DNA from: JBCDCU01 sp039180865
GTDB lineage: Bacteria; Pseudomonadota; Alphaproteobacteria; Rhizobiales; JACESI01
Assembly (NCBI GenBank): GCA_039180865.1
Contig: JBCDCZ010000031.1
Location: 1 to 25,008 of the forward strand
DNA: 25,008 bases
Reading direction: 5' to 3'
Below the pieces are notes generated by a model that was not told the DNA's origin, did not search any database, and was given only the letters and a program-made list of their open reading frames with translations. This document shows positions 1-6,871 of the stretch, piece after piece (positions within the stretch are counted from its first letter, which is position 1; each line of letters opens with the position of its first letter). Position numbers and translations under genes: made by a program.

Positions 1-922
1 CCGGTTTCACAACATAGATCCCGCAATCCGTCCGGTCGATGACACCTTCAGCCGTGTTGCCGATGATAAGACCCTGAAGCCCTGTTCGGTTCGCGCTGCC
101 GATGACAAGAAGATCAGCAGAGATCTCGCGGACCGCGTCCGGGATCGCTCGCCTGGGATTTCCCATGACGAGTTTGGGTTCAAGGTCGATGCCTTTCGCT
201 GCGAGTGGCTTTGCTTTCTCTAGGAAATCATTGAGCCATTTTCTCGATACCGCTTCCCACTCATGAACATATTCGTCGACCTGTTGCGACGTTAGACCGG
301 ATCTCGGGCCTTCAAGAAAATGAACACCAACCGGTGACCAGGCATGAATCACATACACCTTGGAGATACCAAAACGATCAGCAAGGGCTGTGGCGTGCCT
401 GATCAGGTTGCTGGCCTGTAAATCCGCTCCGGACTCCGTTTCCTGCGCCTCCGTATTGTCGACAGCGACGGCTATCCTTGTCGGGGCAGTGTCCTGTTCA
501 GGACGGACAATCCAGACCGGTGCTGGACATTTTCGGATGAGCTTTCTATCCGTTGCCCCGAACAATGGGGCCTTTTCCTCACTCGGGCGATCAGCGAGTT
601 TTACGACAAGATCGGCCTCATGCAGGGCGGCAGCCTTGATGATTTCATCGCCGATTGTCCCTGACAGAAGATGCGGGTCTTTTGCATTCGGGAACGCCCT
701 TTTTACATCGGCCAGACGCTCGCGAAGATCCTGCACCATGATGCTTTCCGCCAGTTTGGCCATCGAAACCACATTTGCTTTCGTGAAAGCACTGGAGAGT
801 GTCTGTGTGACACCCAGCGGGATGAATTCAATACCCTCCTGCCCCGCGAGTGGCTTCAGGTGACTGATCGTGCAGGCCACGGGATCATCATAGTCAACGG
901 CAATCAAAATACGCTTCAGCAT
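1..922 (-). CDS. uspE: tandem-domain universal stress protein, UspE-like (3' end cut by window edge)
   Basis: This open frame starts at an ATG (920-922) behind a good AAAGGAG ribosome site (about 934-940) and stays open to base 1, so the stop codon is outside. About 307 residues are visible. The N-terminus (MLKRILIAVDYDD) is the usual first strand of a Usp domain. A second Usp domain begins near residue 150 (RIAVAVDNTE). The C-terminal segment IGSANRTGLQGLIIGNTAEG closely resembles the end of the second domain of E. coli UspE as I remember it. UspE is about 316 residues, so only a few residues should be missing. Usp proteins are cytoplasmic, bind nucleotides or small ligands, and protect cells during starvation, oxygen limitation or other stress. 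No partner gene is visible. The family assignment is firm; the UspE subgroup is an inference from the two-domain length and the C-terminal motif. Confidence 0.88.
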   Translation of the reverse strand, partial: MLKRILIAVDYDDPVACTISHLKPLAGQEGIEFIPLGVTQTLSSAFTKANVVSMAKLAESIMVQDLRERLADVKRAFPNAKDPHLLSGTIGDEIIKAAALHEADLVVKLADRPSEEKAPLFGATDRKLIRKCPAPVWIVRPEQDTAPTRIAVAVDNTEAQETESGADLQASNLIRHATALADRFGISKVYVIHAWSPVGVHFLEGPRSGLTSQQVDEYVHEWEAVSRKWLNDFLEKAKPLAAKGIDLEPKLVMGNPRRAIPDAVREISADLLVIGSANRTGLQGLIIGNTAEGVIDRTDCGIYVVKP

Positions 923-941
923 TTCGAACGTTTCTCCTTTT

Positions 942-964
942 AAGGTTCACGCGTAGCGAACCTT
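942..964. promoter_or_regulatory. hairpin in the usp leader
   Basis: An inverted repeat AAGGTT...AACCTT encloses a smaller CGC-GTA-GCG stem with a two-base bulge. It ends only a few bases before the ribosome site of the usp gene (minus strand). In the transcript it would form a compact hairpin just 5' of the Shine-Dalgarno sequence. It could stabilise the mRNA, affect initiation or be a protein-binding site. The structure is seen directly; any role is inferred. Confidence 0.35.
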
Positions 965-1375
965 TCAGCAAGCCCCCACTTGCAGTCCGGTAATCGGTCC
1001 TGAGCCGTTGCGGTCATTTCCTTCTTTTTGACCTCTTCAACTTGGTACTCTCGACCTTCGCCGAACATTGGTGAAACATCATGAAGAACGGAGTTTGGGT
1101 ATGACATGCGTCAATTGAGGTTTAGCGGCGTTCGATTTGGCGCAACGGCGCCGCGCGAAGCGAAAGGAATGCCAGTGCGGAGCCAAAGTCTTGTTGGTCA
1201 CTCGTTTGGAGGATGAATGAGGATTAAATCGCGGTGTTGAGAAGCTATCGGTCAGAGCATTCCCAGAATGCAAATTAACCGGTATTTATTGGGACTGGCG
1301 AGGTAAATGCGGCACTCCTAAGTTCCGAAAGCACAAAGGATCTGCCGCTGATAGTATAACGTTCCGTTCCTTGAA
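965..1375. other. intergenic region without a supported gene
   Basis: About 410 bases between the usp leader and the small AT-rich ORF. It should carry the usp promoter (minus strand). A 64-codon minus-strand frame at 1079-1273 has no ribosome site, no recognisable domain and a basic, low-information composition, so I do not call it. I see no tRNA, clear terminator or tandem repeat in this stretch. Confidence 0.5.
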
Positions 1376-1618
1376 ATGATGATGATTTTTTATGATTTTA
1401 TGATGTATGTTTTCGCACTGTCTGCAATAATCTGTATGCTTTGGTTTGCTCATCACAACAATATATTTCTAAATAATCTTGGGCGGTATGGAGTGGTATA
1501 TGCTTATAAGGCTTTGTTCACAAAAGGTACGTTCTTAAAAATGACTGTATATCTATTATTTACGTTTGGATTTGGTTTTCTTTGCATCCTGATGCACGGC
1601 TTGGCCAAGAACGGATGA
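1376..1618 (+). CDS. small hypothetical membrane protein (AT-rich)
   Basis: An 80-codon ORF. The product has two hydrophobic stretches, roughly residues 5-25 (after an unusual MMMIFYDFMM start) and 54-75, separated by a short, partly basic segment (HHNN...YAYKALFTKG). That fits a two-helix inner-membrane protein. I do not recognise the family. Base composition is strikingly AT-rich compared with every neighbouring gene, suggesting either recent acquisition or a lightly selected frame. The start is uncertain: several ATGs lie in a row (1376, 1379, 1382 and later) and none has a convincing ribosome site. It stands alone between the usp gene and the tRNA-Leu region. It may not be expressed. Confidence 0.4.
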   Translation: MMMIFYDFMMYVFALSAIICMLWFAHHNNIFLNNLGRYGVVYAYKALFTKGTFLKMTVYLLFTFGFGFLCILMHGLAKNG

Positions 1619-1630
1619 TCGCGCGTCGGA

Positions 1631-1646
1631 TACTTTGATCAAAGTA
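1631..1646. promoter_or_regulatory. 16-bp perfect palindrome (possible operator)
   Basis: TACTTTGATCAAAGTA is a perfect dyad lying 13 bases after the stop of the small membrane ORF. It is followed at 1648-1659 by a second dyad, GGAGA-AG-TCTCC, and TCGGA/TCCGA flank the pair at 1626-1630 and 1656-1660. No U-tract follows, so a simple terminator is unlikely. A dimeric regulator site or a nested RNA hairpin is possible. Only the symmetry is certain. Confidence 0.35.
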
Positions 1647-1710
1647 GGGAGAAGTCTCCGAACAATATCTATTTTAAGATACCATTGGGCGGGTCAGTCG
1701 CGCCACTAGT

Positions 1711-1748
1711 CCCCTTCGACGCTGGCGCTTACCCTCGGGGGCATCCAA
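1711..1748. repeat. 38-bp direct repeat, copy 1
   Basis: This unit begins CCCCTTCGACGCTGGCG and ends CTCGGGGGCATCCAA. It matches the unit at 1880-1917 at 36 of 38 positions, with an offset of 169 bases. Each copy contains CCC-TCGG-GGG and could fold locally. It lies in gene-free DNA downstream of tRNA-Leu (minus strand). It looks like an interspersed intergenic repeat rather than coding sequence. Confidence 0.65.
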
Positions 1749-1829
1749 CATATTCTACGGCTGGCACAGTTTCGAAGATCTGTGGTGCTTGGGAGGCTCG
1801 CTCGATACGCTCGCGAGCATTCTCACCCT

Positions 1830-1869
1830 TCAAATGATTCACTGGATCATTTGATCCGCGTTTCGCGGA
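1830..1869. repeat. cluster of overlapping hairpins between the two direct repeats
   Basis: TCAAATGAT (1830-1838) pairs with ATCATTTGA (1846-1854) over a 7-base loop. GGATCA-TT-TGATCC (1844-1857) competes with it, and TCCGCG-TTT-CGCGGA (1855-1869) follows directly. A GCTCGCGAGC palindrome lies just upstream, near 1809-1818. So many stems in a row suggest a structured RNA or a palindromic repeat element. No coding role is apparent. Confidence 0.55.
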
Positions 1870-1879
1870 CCGGTCGTGG

Positions 1880-1917
1880 CCCCCTCGACGCTGTCGCTTA
1901 CCCTCGGGGGCATCCAA
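1880..1917. repeat. 38-bp direct repeat, copy 2
   Basis: Second copy of the unit at 1711-1748, differing at two positions. It starts just after GACCGGTCGTGG and ends 5 bases before the tRNA terminator hairpin. The two copies frame the hairpin cluster, which suggests that a composite element of about 200 bases has been duplicated or inserted here. Confidence 0.65.
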
Positions 1918-1922
1918 AACTT

Positions 1923-1947
1923 AAAATCGACCCACTGGGTCGATTTT
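1923..1947 (-). terminator. hairpin terminator after tRNA-Leu
   Basis: AAAATCGACCCA (1923-1934) and TGGGTCGATTTT (1936-1947) are perfect inverted arms. Allowing for a real loop this leaves a stem of about 10 base pairs ending in a run of U. It lies 25 bases beyond the 3' end of the tRNA on the minus strand, which is the right place for its intrinsic terminator. The symmetry would also let it act on transcripts from the other side. Confidence 0.7.
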
Positions 1948-1972
1948 TGCGGTTTACCGCATCTGTTTTGGA

Positions 1973-2059
1973 TGGTGCGGCCGAGAAGACTCGAACTTCC
2001 ACGGGTTTTACCCCACAGCGACCTCAACGCTGCGCGTCTACCAATTCCGCCACGGCCGC
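1973..2059 (-). tRNA. tRNA-Leu (anticodon GAG), CCA encoded
   Basis: On the minus strand the sequence starts GCGGCCG and ends CGGCCGC-A-CCA, giving a 7-bp acceptor stem with an encoded CCA tail. The D arm contains GGAATTGGTAGACGCG. The anticodon arm is CAGCG-TTGAGGT-CGCTG, so the anticodon is GAG, reading CUC and CUU leucine codons. A long variable arm follows, as expected for a class II tRNA. The T arm carries the canonical GTTCGAGTC. Length is 87 bases. All cloverleaf parts are intact. A small dyad (ACCTGT-CAA-ACAGGT, 2071-2085) lies just upstream in the precursor leader. Confidence 0.96.
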
Positions 2060-2148
2060 AGCTGGTAGGTACCTGTCAAACAGGTGCGCCCGTGTAACAA
2101 ATGTCCGAGTCAAGAACAAGGATTTTTCTGAGAAATTCTGAAAGCCTA

Positions 2149-2709
2149 CTATGGGTTTGTTTCATCGTCAGGTGGTGTGTCATCCGACTGAGGGGTGTCG
2201 TCCACTTCTTCGGATACCGGATCCATCGCGTCAGCCATATCCTCTGCACCTGTTTCATCCGCCATGTCGTCAGTATCGGTCTCCATGGCCATCGCCATTT
2301 CCTGACCGTCTTCAGAGGTATCGGCCATGCTTTGATCTTCGATCAGCGCCATATCATCGGAAATCTCTTCCCCGAAGACTTCTTCGATCTCCTCATCCTG
2401 ACAAAACGGGTCGGATGGACGCCGGTAAATCGCTGGGCGCAGCGAAGCATTGGATACTGAAATCTCAATGCGTTCACCGTTGAGGCGTAATTGTCCGGCG
2501 GCGACCTCCATCTCGCCCACATAGAGATGGACATCGTCATCCTCGGTCGTATCGAGGGCGATCACCGCCCCTCGCCCAAGACGTAGCAGCGCGTGGATTG
2601 GCATCGTCGTGTCGCCGAGAACAACCGTTACGTTGACACTGACATCGCTCAGAGGTGAAGATTTTTCATCCTCCATCATCGCGACTTCGTCCCAGATGTC
2701 ACCGCTCAC
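2149..2709 (-). CDS. FliN/FliM C-terminal (SpoA) domain protein with long acidic tail
   Basis: This 186-residue protein starts at GTG 2707-2709 behind an AAGGGGA ribosome site. Residues about 15-92 form a SpoA domain typical of FliN: PLSDVSVNVTVVLGDTTMPI, then LLRLGRGAVIALD, then LYVGEMEVAAGQLRLNGERI. In FliN this domain builds the flagellar C-ring switch and the export-gate sorting platform. Residues about 95-186 are a highly acidic, Met- and Ser/Thr-rich, probably disordered tail. Classical FliN is about 100-140 residues and carries its extra sequence at the N-terminus. No flagellar gene is nearby; the next gene is lipB, divergently transcribed. It may be a second FliN-type protein, or serve a non-flagellar SpoA role. 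Domain call is strong, function uncertain. Confidence 0.85.
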   Translation of the reverse strand: MSGDIWDEVAMMEDEKSSPLSDVSVNVTVVLGDTTMPIHALLRLGRGAVIALDTTEDDDVHLYVGEMEVAAGQLRLNGERIEISVSNASLRPAIYRRPSDPFCQDEEIEEVFGEEISDDMALIEDQSMADTSEDGQEMAMAMETDTDDMADETGAEDMADAMDPVSEEVDDTPQSDDTPPDDETNP

Positions 2710-2816
2710 CCGTTATCCCCTTTTTGTAAATTTTGGTTGTGTGCTGATGCTTGACAGCACGGCGCAAACCTTAACAAATCCCTTACTTCGTCAATGTCGC
2801 CAAAGATGGTTACTCA

Positions 2817-3554
2817 ATGGTTAACAATAGCGTCCGGCAGATGATCCCGGATGGGAGTTTCTTTCCGAACTCACAGGAGAGTGAGGTCGAGTGGAAGGTG
2901 TCGAGCGATCCTGTTGATTACGAGGCGGCGCTGGACTTCATGGAAAACCGGGTTCGCGAGATCGTGGCTGGAACGGAGCGAGAGTGTGTCTGGCTTCTTG
3001 AACATCCCCCGCTTTATACGGCTGGGACCAGTGCGAAGGACGATGATTTGCGCGATCCAAATCGTTTTCCGGTTTTTCATACCGGTCGGGGTGGACAATT
3101 TACCTATCATGGTCCCGGCCAGAGGATCGCTTATGTGATGCTTGATCTGAAACAGCGCAAGCAGGATGTCCGCCTGTTTGTGGGCGCGCTTGAAGAACTG
3201 ATTATTCGCTCACTAGATCGGTTCAACATCGTCGGAGAACGCCGCGATGATCGCGTCGGCGTTTGGGTGCAACGTCCTGAAAAACCGCGGCTCGCTGATG
3301 GCAGCACGCACGAGGATAAGATTGCTGCCATCGGGATTCGTCTCAGGAAGTGGGTGAGCTTCCATGGCATCAGCATCAATGTGCACCCTGAACTCACGCA
3401 CTTCGACGGGATTGTGCCCTGTGGCGTTCAGGGCCACGGAGTCACAAGCTTCGAGGATCTCGGTCAGCTAGCGACCCTGCCCGATGTTGATCTTGCCCTA
3501 CGGGAGAGCTTTGAGGAGGTCTTTGGAAAAACCGGCCCTATTCAAACTCCATAA
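2817..3554 (+). CDS. lipB: lipoyl(octanoyl) transferase LipB
   Basis: LipB moves the octanoyl group from octanoyl-ACP to the lipoyl domains of 2-oxoacid dehydrogenases and GcvH, the first step of lipoate synthesis in the cytoplasm. The 245-residue product has the family landmarks: LLEHPPLYTAGTSA (residues 60-73), RGGQFTYHGPGQ (91-102), the catalytic lysine in EDKIAAIGIRLRKWVSFHG (Lys168) and the acyl-carrying cysteine in GIVPCGVQGHGVTS (Cys202). Length fits the family. The ATG at 2817 lacks a strong ribosome site and a second ATG at 2841 is possible. Its last 17 bases overlap the end of pccA on the opposite strand. It is divergent from the FliN-like gene, with about 107 bases between. Confidence 0.97.
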   Translation: MVNNSVRQMIPDGSFFPNSQESEVEWKVSSDPVDYEAALDFMENRVREIVAGTERECVWLLEHPPLYTAGTSAKDDDLRDPNRFPVFHTGRGGQFTYHGPGQRIAYVMLDLKQRKQDVRLFVGALEELIIRSLDRFNIVGERRDDRVGVWVQRPEKPRLADGSTHEDKIAAIGIRLRKWVSFHGISINVHPELTHFDGIVPCGVQGHGVTSFEDLGQLATLPDVDLALRESFEEVFGKTGPIQTP

Positions 3555-5553
3555 TCACATCGTCCACAGCAAGGCTTGCGCCCGCTTCGACATTGATCTT
3601 GGCGATGACGCCTGAGTGTTCCGCTTTGAGGACATTTTCCATCTTCATGGCTTCAACGCTCGCAAGGACTTCGCCTGGCTCAACTTTCTGGCCGACTTCA
3701 ACAGCGATGGAGACGACAAGACCCGGCATCGGACAAAGCAGCAGCTTGGAGGTGTCAGCAGCCTCTTTCTCCGGCATCTGGGCGAGAAGCTCCGCCTCGA
3801 ACGGGCGCATCAGAAGTCCACGGCGGGAAGCACCCCGGTGATTGAAGCGGAAGAAGGCCCCTTCCCGGCCGACTGTCACATGGATCATGCGTCCGTCGAT
3901 TTCTGCATTGAAGACGCTTTCGCCCGGCATCCAGTCGGTCACGATGGTTGAAAGCTCTCCGCTTCCATCGAGTTGGGCATAAATCTCGAAATGATCATCA
4001 TGCTCCATTCCGCCAAGCGTCACTTCGTGGGTATCCCGGTCAAGCATGACGATCCAGTCGGCATTGAGCCCGCCATGGTGTGGTCGCAACCTATTTTGGA
4101 AACGATCCCTGCGAATGCGTTCAATGAGGCCTGTTGAAAGCGCTGTCGCGATGAAGGCTTCGCGCATGAGATCATCCATTTCAACGCCGTGGAAGCCGTC
4201 CGGATATTCCTCCGCGATGAAGTTCGTGGAAATGTCCCCGCTCATCCAGCGCGGATGGCCCATGAGAGCCTGCAGAAACGGAATATTGTGCTGGATGCCT
4301 TCGACAACGAACTGGTCAAGCGCATCCGCCATCGCAATCGTGGCTTCCTTGCGTGTTGGCGCATGGGTGCACAATTTTGCGATCATCGGGTCGTAGTACA
4401 TTGAAATTTCCGACCCTTCGGTGACGCCGGTATCGTTTCGGATCAAAGCACCGTCGTCCAAACCCTCTTCAGGCGGCTCATAGGCGGTGAGACGTCCGAT
4501 GGATGGCAGGAACCCTCGAAACGGATCTTCCGCGTAAATCCGGCTTTCAATCGCCCATCCCGTCAGCGTGACATCTTCTTGTGAGATCGCCAGCGTTTCC
4601 TCGTTTGCAACCCGGATCATCTGCTCGACCAGATCAACTCCGGTGATCAGTTCCGTCACCGGGTGTTCGACCTGAAGACGGGTGTTCATTTCAAGAAAGT
4701 AGAAGTTACGATCTTTGTCGACGATGAATTCAACCGTTCCGGCACTCTCATAATCGACCGCTTTCGCCAGAGCGACAGCCTGCTCACCCATAGCTTTCCG
4801 GGTTCCTTCATCGAGGAAAGCGGAGGGTGCTTCCTCGACCACTTTCTGGTTTCGGCGTTGGATCGAGCATTCCCGCTCGGCAAGATAGATTGCGTTTCCG
4901 TGCTTATCGCCAAGAACCTGAATCTCAATATGGCGGGGTTTCACGATGAATTTCTCGATGAAGACCCGGTCATCACCGAATGAGGACTTGGCTTCCGATC
5001 GCGCGAGCTGAAAGCCTTCTGCGACTTCGTCCGCGGAATTCGCAATGCGCATCCCCTTACCGCCGCCGCCAGCCGACGCTTTGATCATCACCGGGAAGCC
5101 GATGTCTTCAGCTATCTTTAGAGCTTCGTCTGCGTCCTCGATCTCGCCGAGATAACCTGGAACCGTACTGACACCGGCTTCGTTGGCGAACTTCTTCGAT
5201 TCGATTTTGTCGCCCATGACTTCGATCGCCTTGACATTCGGACCGATGAAGGCAATTCCGGCTTCTTTAAGGGCTCTCGCAAAGGCCGGGTTTTCCGATA
5301 GGAAACCGTAACCCGGATGAACCGCCTGCGCGCCTGTCTCTTTGCAGGCCGCAATGATCTTTTCGATAACGAGATAGGATTGGGCCGCGGGCGGCGGTCC
5401 AATCTCAACGGCTTCGTCGGCCATTAGAACGTGCGGTGCCCGCGCGTCGGCTTCCGAATGGACTGCGACGGTTTTGATGCCCATGGCCTTCGCGGTCTTC
5501 ATCACCCGGCAGGCGATTTCACCGCGGTTTGCGATCAGAATTTTTTCAAACAT
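3538..5553 (-). CDS. pccA: propionyl-CoA carboxylase alpha subunit (biotin carboxylase plus biotin carrier)
   Basis: Together with PccB this subunit converts propionyl-CoA, bicarbonate and ATP to methylmalonyl-CoA. The 671-residue chain opens with the biotin carboxylase N-domain (KILIANRGEIACRVM; HPGYGFLSENPAFA), followed by the ATP-grasp core (IKASAGGGGKGMRI; EMNTRLQVEHPVTE). A middle segment of about 460-590 matches the PCC-type holoenzyme linker region. The C-terminal biotinyl domain has EAMKMENVL with the biotin lysine at about residue 637. Length and domain order fit bacterial PccA rather than the short AccC. It is the last gene of a tight operon, 19 bases after the YbjQ gene. A methylcrotonyl-CoA carboxylase alpha subunit is a less likely alternative, given the pairing with a PccB-type beta subunit. 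Confidence 0.95.
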   Translation of the reverse strand: MFEKILIANRGEIACRVMKTAKAMGIKTVAVHSEADARAPHVLMADEAVEIGPPPAAQSYLVIEKIIAACKETGAQAVHPGYGFLSENPAFARALKEAGIAFIGPNVKAIEVMGDKIESKKFANEAGVSTVPGYLGEIEDADEALKIAEDIGFPVMIKASAGGGGKGMRIANSADEVAEGFQLARSEAKSSFGDDRVFIEKFIVKPRHIEIQVLGDKHGNAIYLAERECSIQRRNQKVVEEAPSAFLDEGTRKAMGEQAVALAKAVDYESAGTVEFIVDKDRNFYFLEMNTRLQVEHPVTELITGVDLVEQMIRVANEETLAISQEDVTLTGWAIESRIYAEDPFRGFLPSIGRLTAYEPPEEGLDDGALIRNDTGVTEGSEISMYYDPMIAKLCTHAPTRKEATIAMADALDQFVVEGIQHNIPFLQALMGHPRWMSGDISTNFIAEEYPDGFHGVEMDDLMREAFIATALSTGLIERIRRDRFQNRLRPHHGGLNADWIVMLDRDTHEVTLGGMEHDDHFEIYAQLDGSGELSTIVTDWMPGESVFNAEIDGRMIHVTVGREGAFFRFNHRGASRRGLLMRPFEAELLAQMPEKEAADTSKLLLCPMPGLVVSIAVEVGQKVEPGEVLASVEAMKMENVLKAEHSGVIAKINVEAGASLAVDDVIMEFE

Positions 5554-5572
5554 AACCGTCGTCTTTCCTGTA

Positions 5573-5893
5573 CTAGCGCAGCTTAACCGCTGTTCCGTTG
5601 GCCGAGACCATCAAAATGGAGCTCGATTCACCAATCGCTTCGTAATCAAGGTCAACACCGATAACAGCGTCGGCGCCGAGGGCGCGCGCTTCTTCAACCA
5701 GATCGTCAAGCGCGTGATGACGGGCATCGCGCAGAACCTTCTGATAAGAACCGGCGCGGCCACCGACGATATCGCGGATCCCCGCGAAGAAATCCTTGAA
5801 GATGTTTGCGCCCAAGACCGCTTCCCCGGCAACGACACCGACGATCTGAGCGACTTCGCGGCCCGGTACGCTATCAGTTGTGCTGACAATCAT
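5573..5893 (-). CDS. YbjQ/UPF0145 family protein
   Basis: A 106-residue protein covering the whole YbjQ fold: MIVSTTDSVPGREVAQIVGVVAGEAV, then GGRAGSYQKVLRDAR, then EEARALGADAVIGVDLDYEAIG and a C-terminal MVSANGTAVKL strand. The family forms small beta-rich oligomers and has no settled biochemical role; metal or stress binding has been suggested. The start ATG (5891-5893) has an AAGGAG site eight bases upstream. It sits between the EamA transporter (12-base gap) and pccA (19-base gap), so it is almost surely co-transcribed with the carboxylase genes. No signal peptide or membrane helix is seen. Confidence 0.92.
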   Translation of the reverse strand: MIVSTTDSVPGREVAQIVGVVAGEAVLGANIFKDFFAGIRDIVGGRAGSYQKVLRDARHHALDDLVEEARALGADAVIGVDLDYEAIGESSSILMVSANGTAVKLR

Positions 5894-5905
5894 TGTTCTT
5901 GCTCC

Positions 5906-6850
5906 TTATGCTTTCGATAAGTGACGTTCACGCAGAAAAATGTAGAAGCCGGACCCGATGATGATCGCTATCCCGATCCATTTAACGGGCGTTGGGAAAT
6001 CACCGAAAACCAGCAGTCCAAGAACGGTCGCGCCGATGATTTCGAGATATTGGAACGGGGCGAGAATACTGGCCGGTGCCTTCTGGCAGGCAATCACGAT
6101 CATCAGATGAGCGACGGTGCCGATTAGCCCGAGCATGACAATGAGAGACCATGCAAGTTCGGTTTGTGGCAGAGCCGGTGAGAGTGACGATAAAGGCAGG
6201 ATCGTCGCCCCGAGGATCAGTAGCGCTCCCATCATCAAAACGCCGCCGATACCGGCTGCACATTGCATTGCGAGTGGTTCATCGTCGCCGGATGCGATTT
6301 TGCGGGTAAGTATCAAGTAGAGCGAATAGATGAAGGCAGTTCCGACAGGCAATAGCGTCGCGAAGCCGACCTCTTCAAAGCTTGGTTGGATGACAATCAA
6401 CGCCCCTGCAAAGCCGAAGAGAACGGCAGCCCGCCGTCGCCATCCAACGTCCTCACCGAGGAGTATGGCCGATAAAATAGTGACGATAAAAGGAGCGACA
6501 AAGAAGACAGAAATCGCGTCGGCAACCGGCATGAAGGTGACGGCGATGAAGAACAGAAAGGCCGCAAATCCCATCATCGCACCGCGCAGCATATTGCCAT
6601 AAAGGTTGTTCGGCATGATCCGGGCTTTGTATCCGAGCGCTGTCAAGCCGATTAGAAGAACAAGGAGAACAACTGCCTGAATAAGGAACCGGCAGAAGGT
6701 GATCAAAGCCGCGCCGACCGCCTCGTGGGTTCCGAGATACTTTGCGATAATATCCATACCCGGCGCGAGCAACATCGCCGCGGCCATGATCGTCATGCCG
6801 AGCACGACAGTCGAATTGGGAGCGAGCGCCTGTTGTGGGACCGGTGTCAT
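5906..6850 (-). CDS. EamA/DMT-superfamily inner-membrane transporter
   Basis: The 314-residue protein is almost entirely hydrophobic, with about ten membrane helices arranged as two EamA repeats (about residues 15-150 and 165-308). Typical repeat landmarks are visible: AALITFCRFLIQ in the first repeat, FVAPFIVTILSAILLGEDVGWRRRAAVLFGFAGALIVIQP at its end, and the second-repeat counterpart APFQYLEIIGATVLGLLVFGDFPTPVKWIGIAIIIGSGFYI. DMT transporters export or import amino acids, nucleosides and other small metabolites; sequence alone does not give the substrate. An AAAGG ribosome site precedes the ATG. It follows pccB by 21 bases, so a substrate or by-product linked to propionate or branched-chain metabolism is conceivable but not shown. 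Confidence 0.92.
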   Translation of the reverse strand: MTPVPQQALAPNSTVVLGMTIMAAAMLLAPGMDIIAKYLGTHEAVGAALITFCRFLIQAVVLLVLLIGLTALGYKARIMPNNLYGNMLRGAMMGFAAFLFFIAVTFMPVADAISVFFVAPFIVTILSAILLGEDVGWRRRAAVLFGFAGALIVIQPSFEEVGFATLLPVGTAFIYSLYLILTRKIASGDDEPLAMQCAAGIGGVLMMGALLILGATILPLSSLSPALPQTELAWSLIVMLGLIGTVAHLMIVIACQKAPASILAPFQYLEIIGATVLGLLVFGDFPTPVKWIGIAIIIGSGFYIFLRERHLSKA

Positions 6851-6871
6851 GAAACGAGCCTTTCAGGACAC

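Noticed and set aside
360..943. Plus-strand ORFs inside the usp gene
   Set aside because: They are antisense frames of a well-supported Usp coding region on the minus strand.
1079..1273. 64-codon minus-strand ORF between usp and the small membrane ORF
   Set aside because: No ribosome site, no recognisable domain, basic low-information composition; likely a chance frame in intergenic DNA.
1729..1917. 62-codon minus-strand ORF across the hairpin region
   Set aside because: It simply translates the duplicated repeat and hairpins; the repeat explains the sequence better than a protein.
1700..1920. CRISPR array
   Set aside because: Only two copies of the repeat, 169 bases apart, with no regular spacers and no cas genes.
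1..1972. Genomic island integrated at tRNA-Leu
   Set aside because: The AT-rich ORF and tRNA are suggestive, but I see no integrase and no second copy of the tRNA 3' end that could mark an att site.
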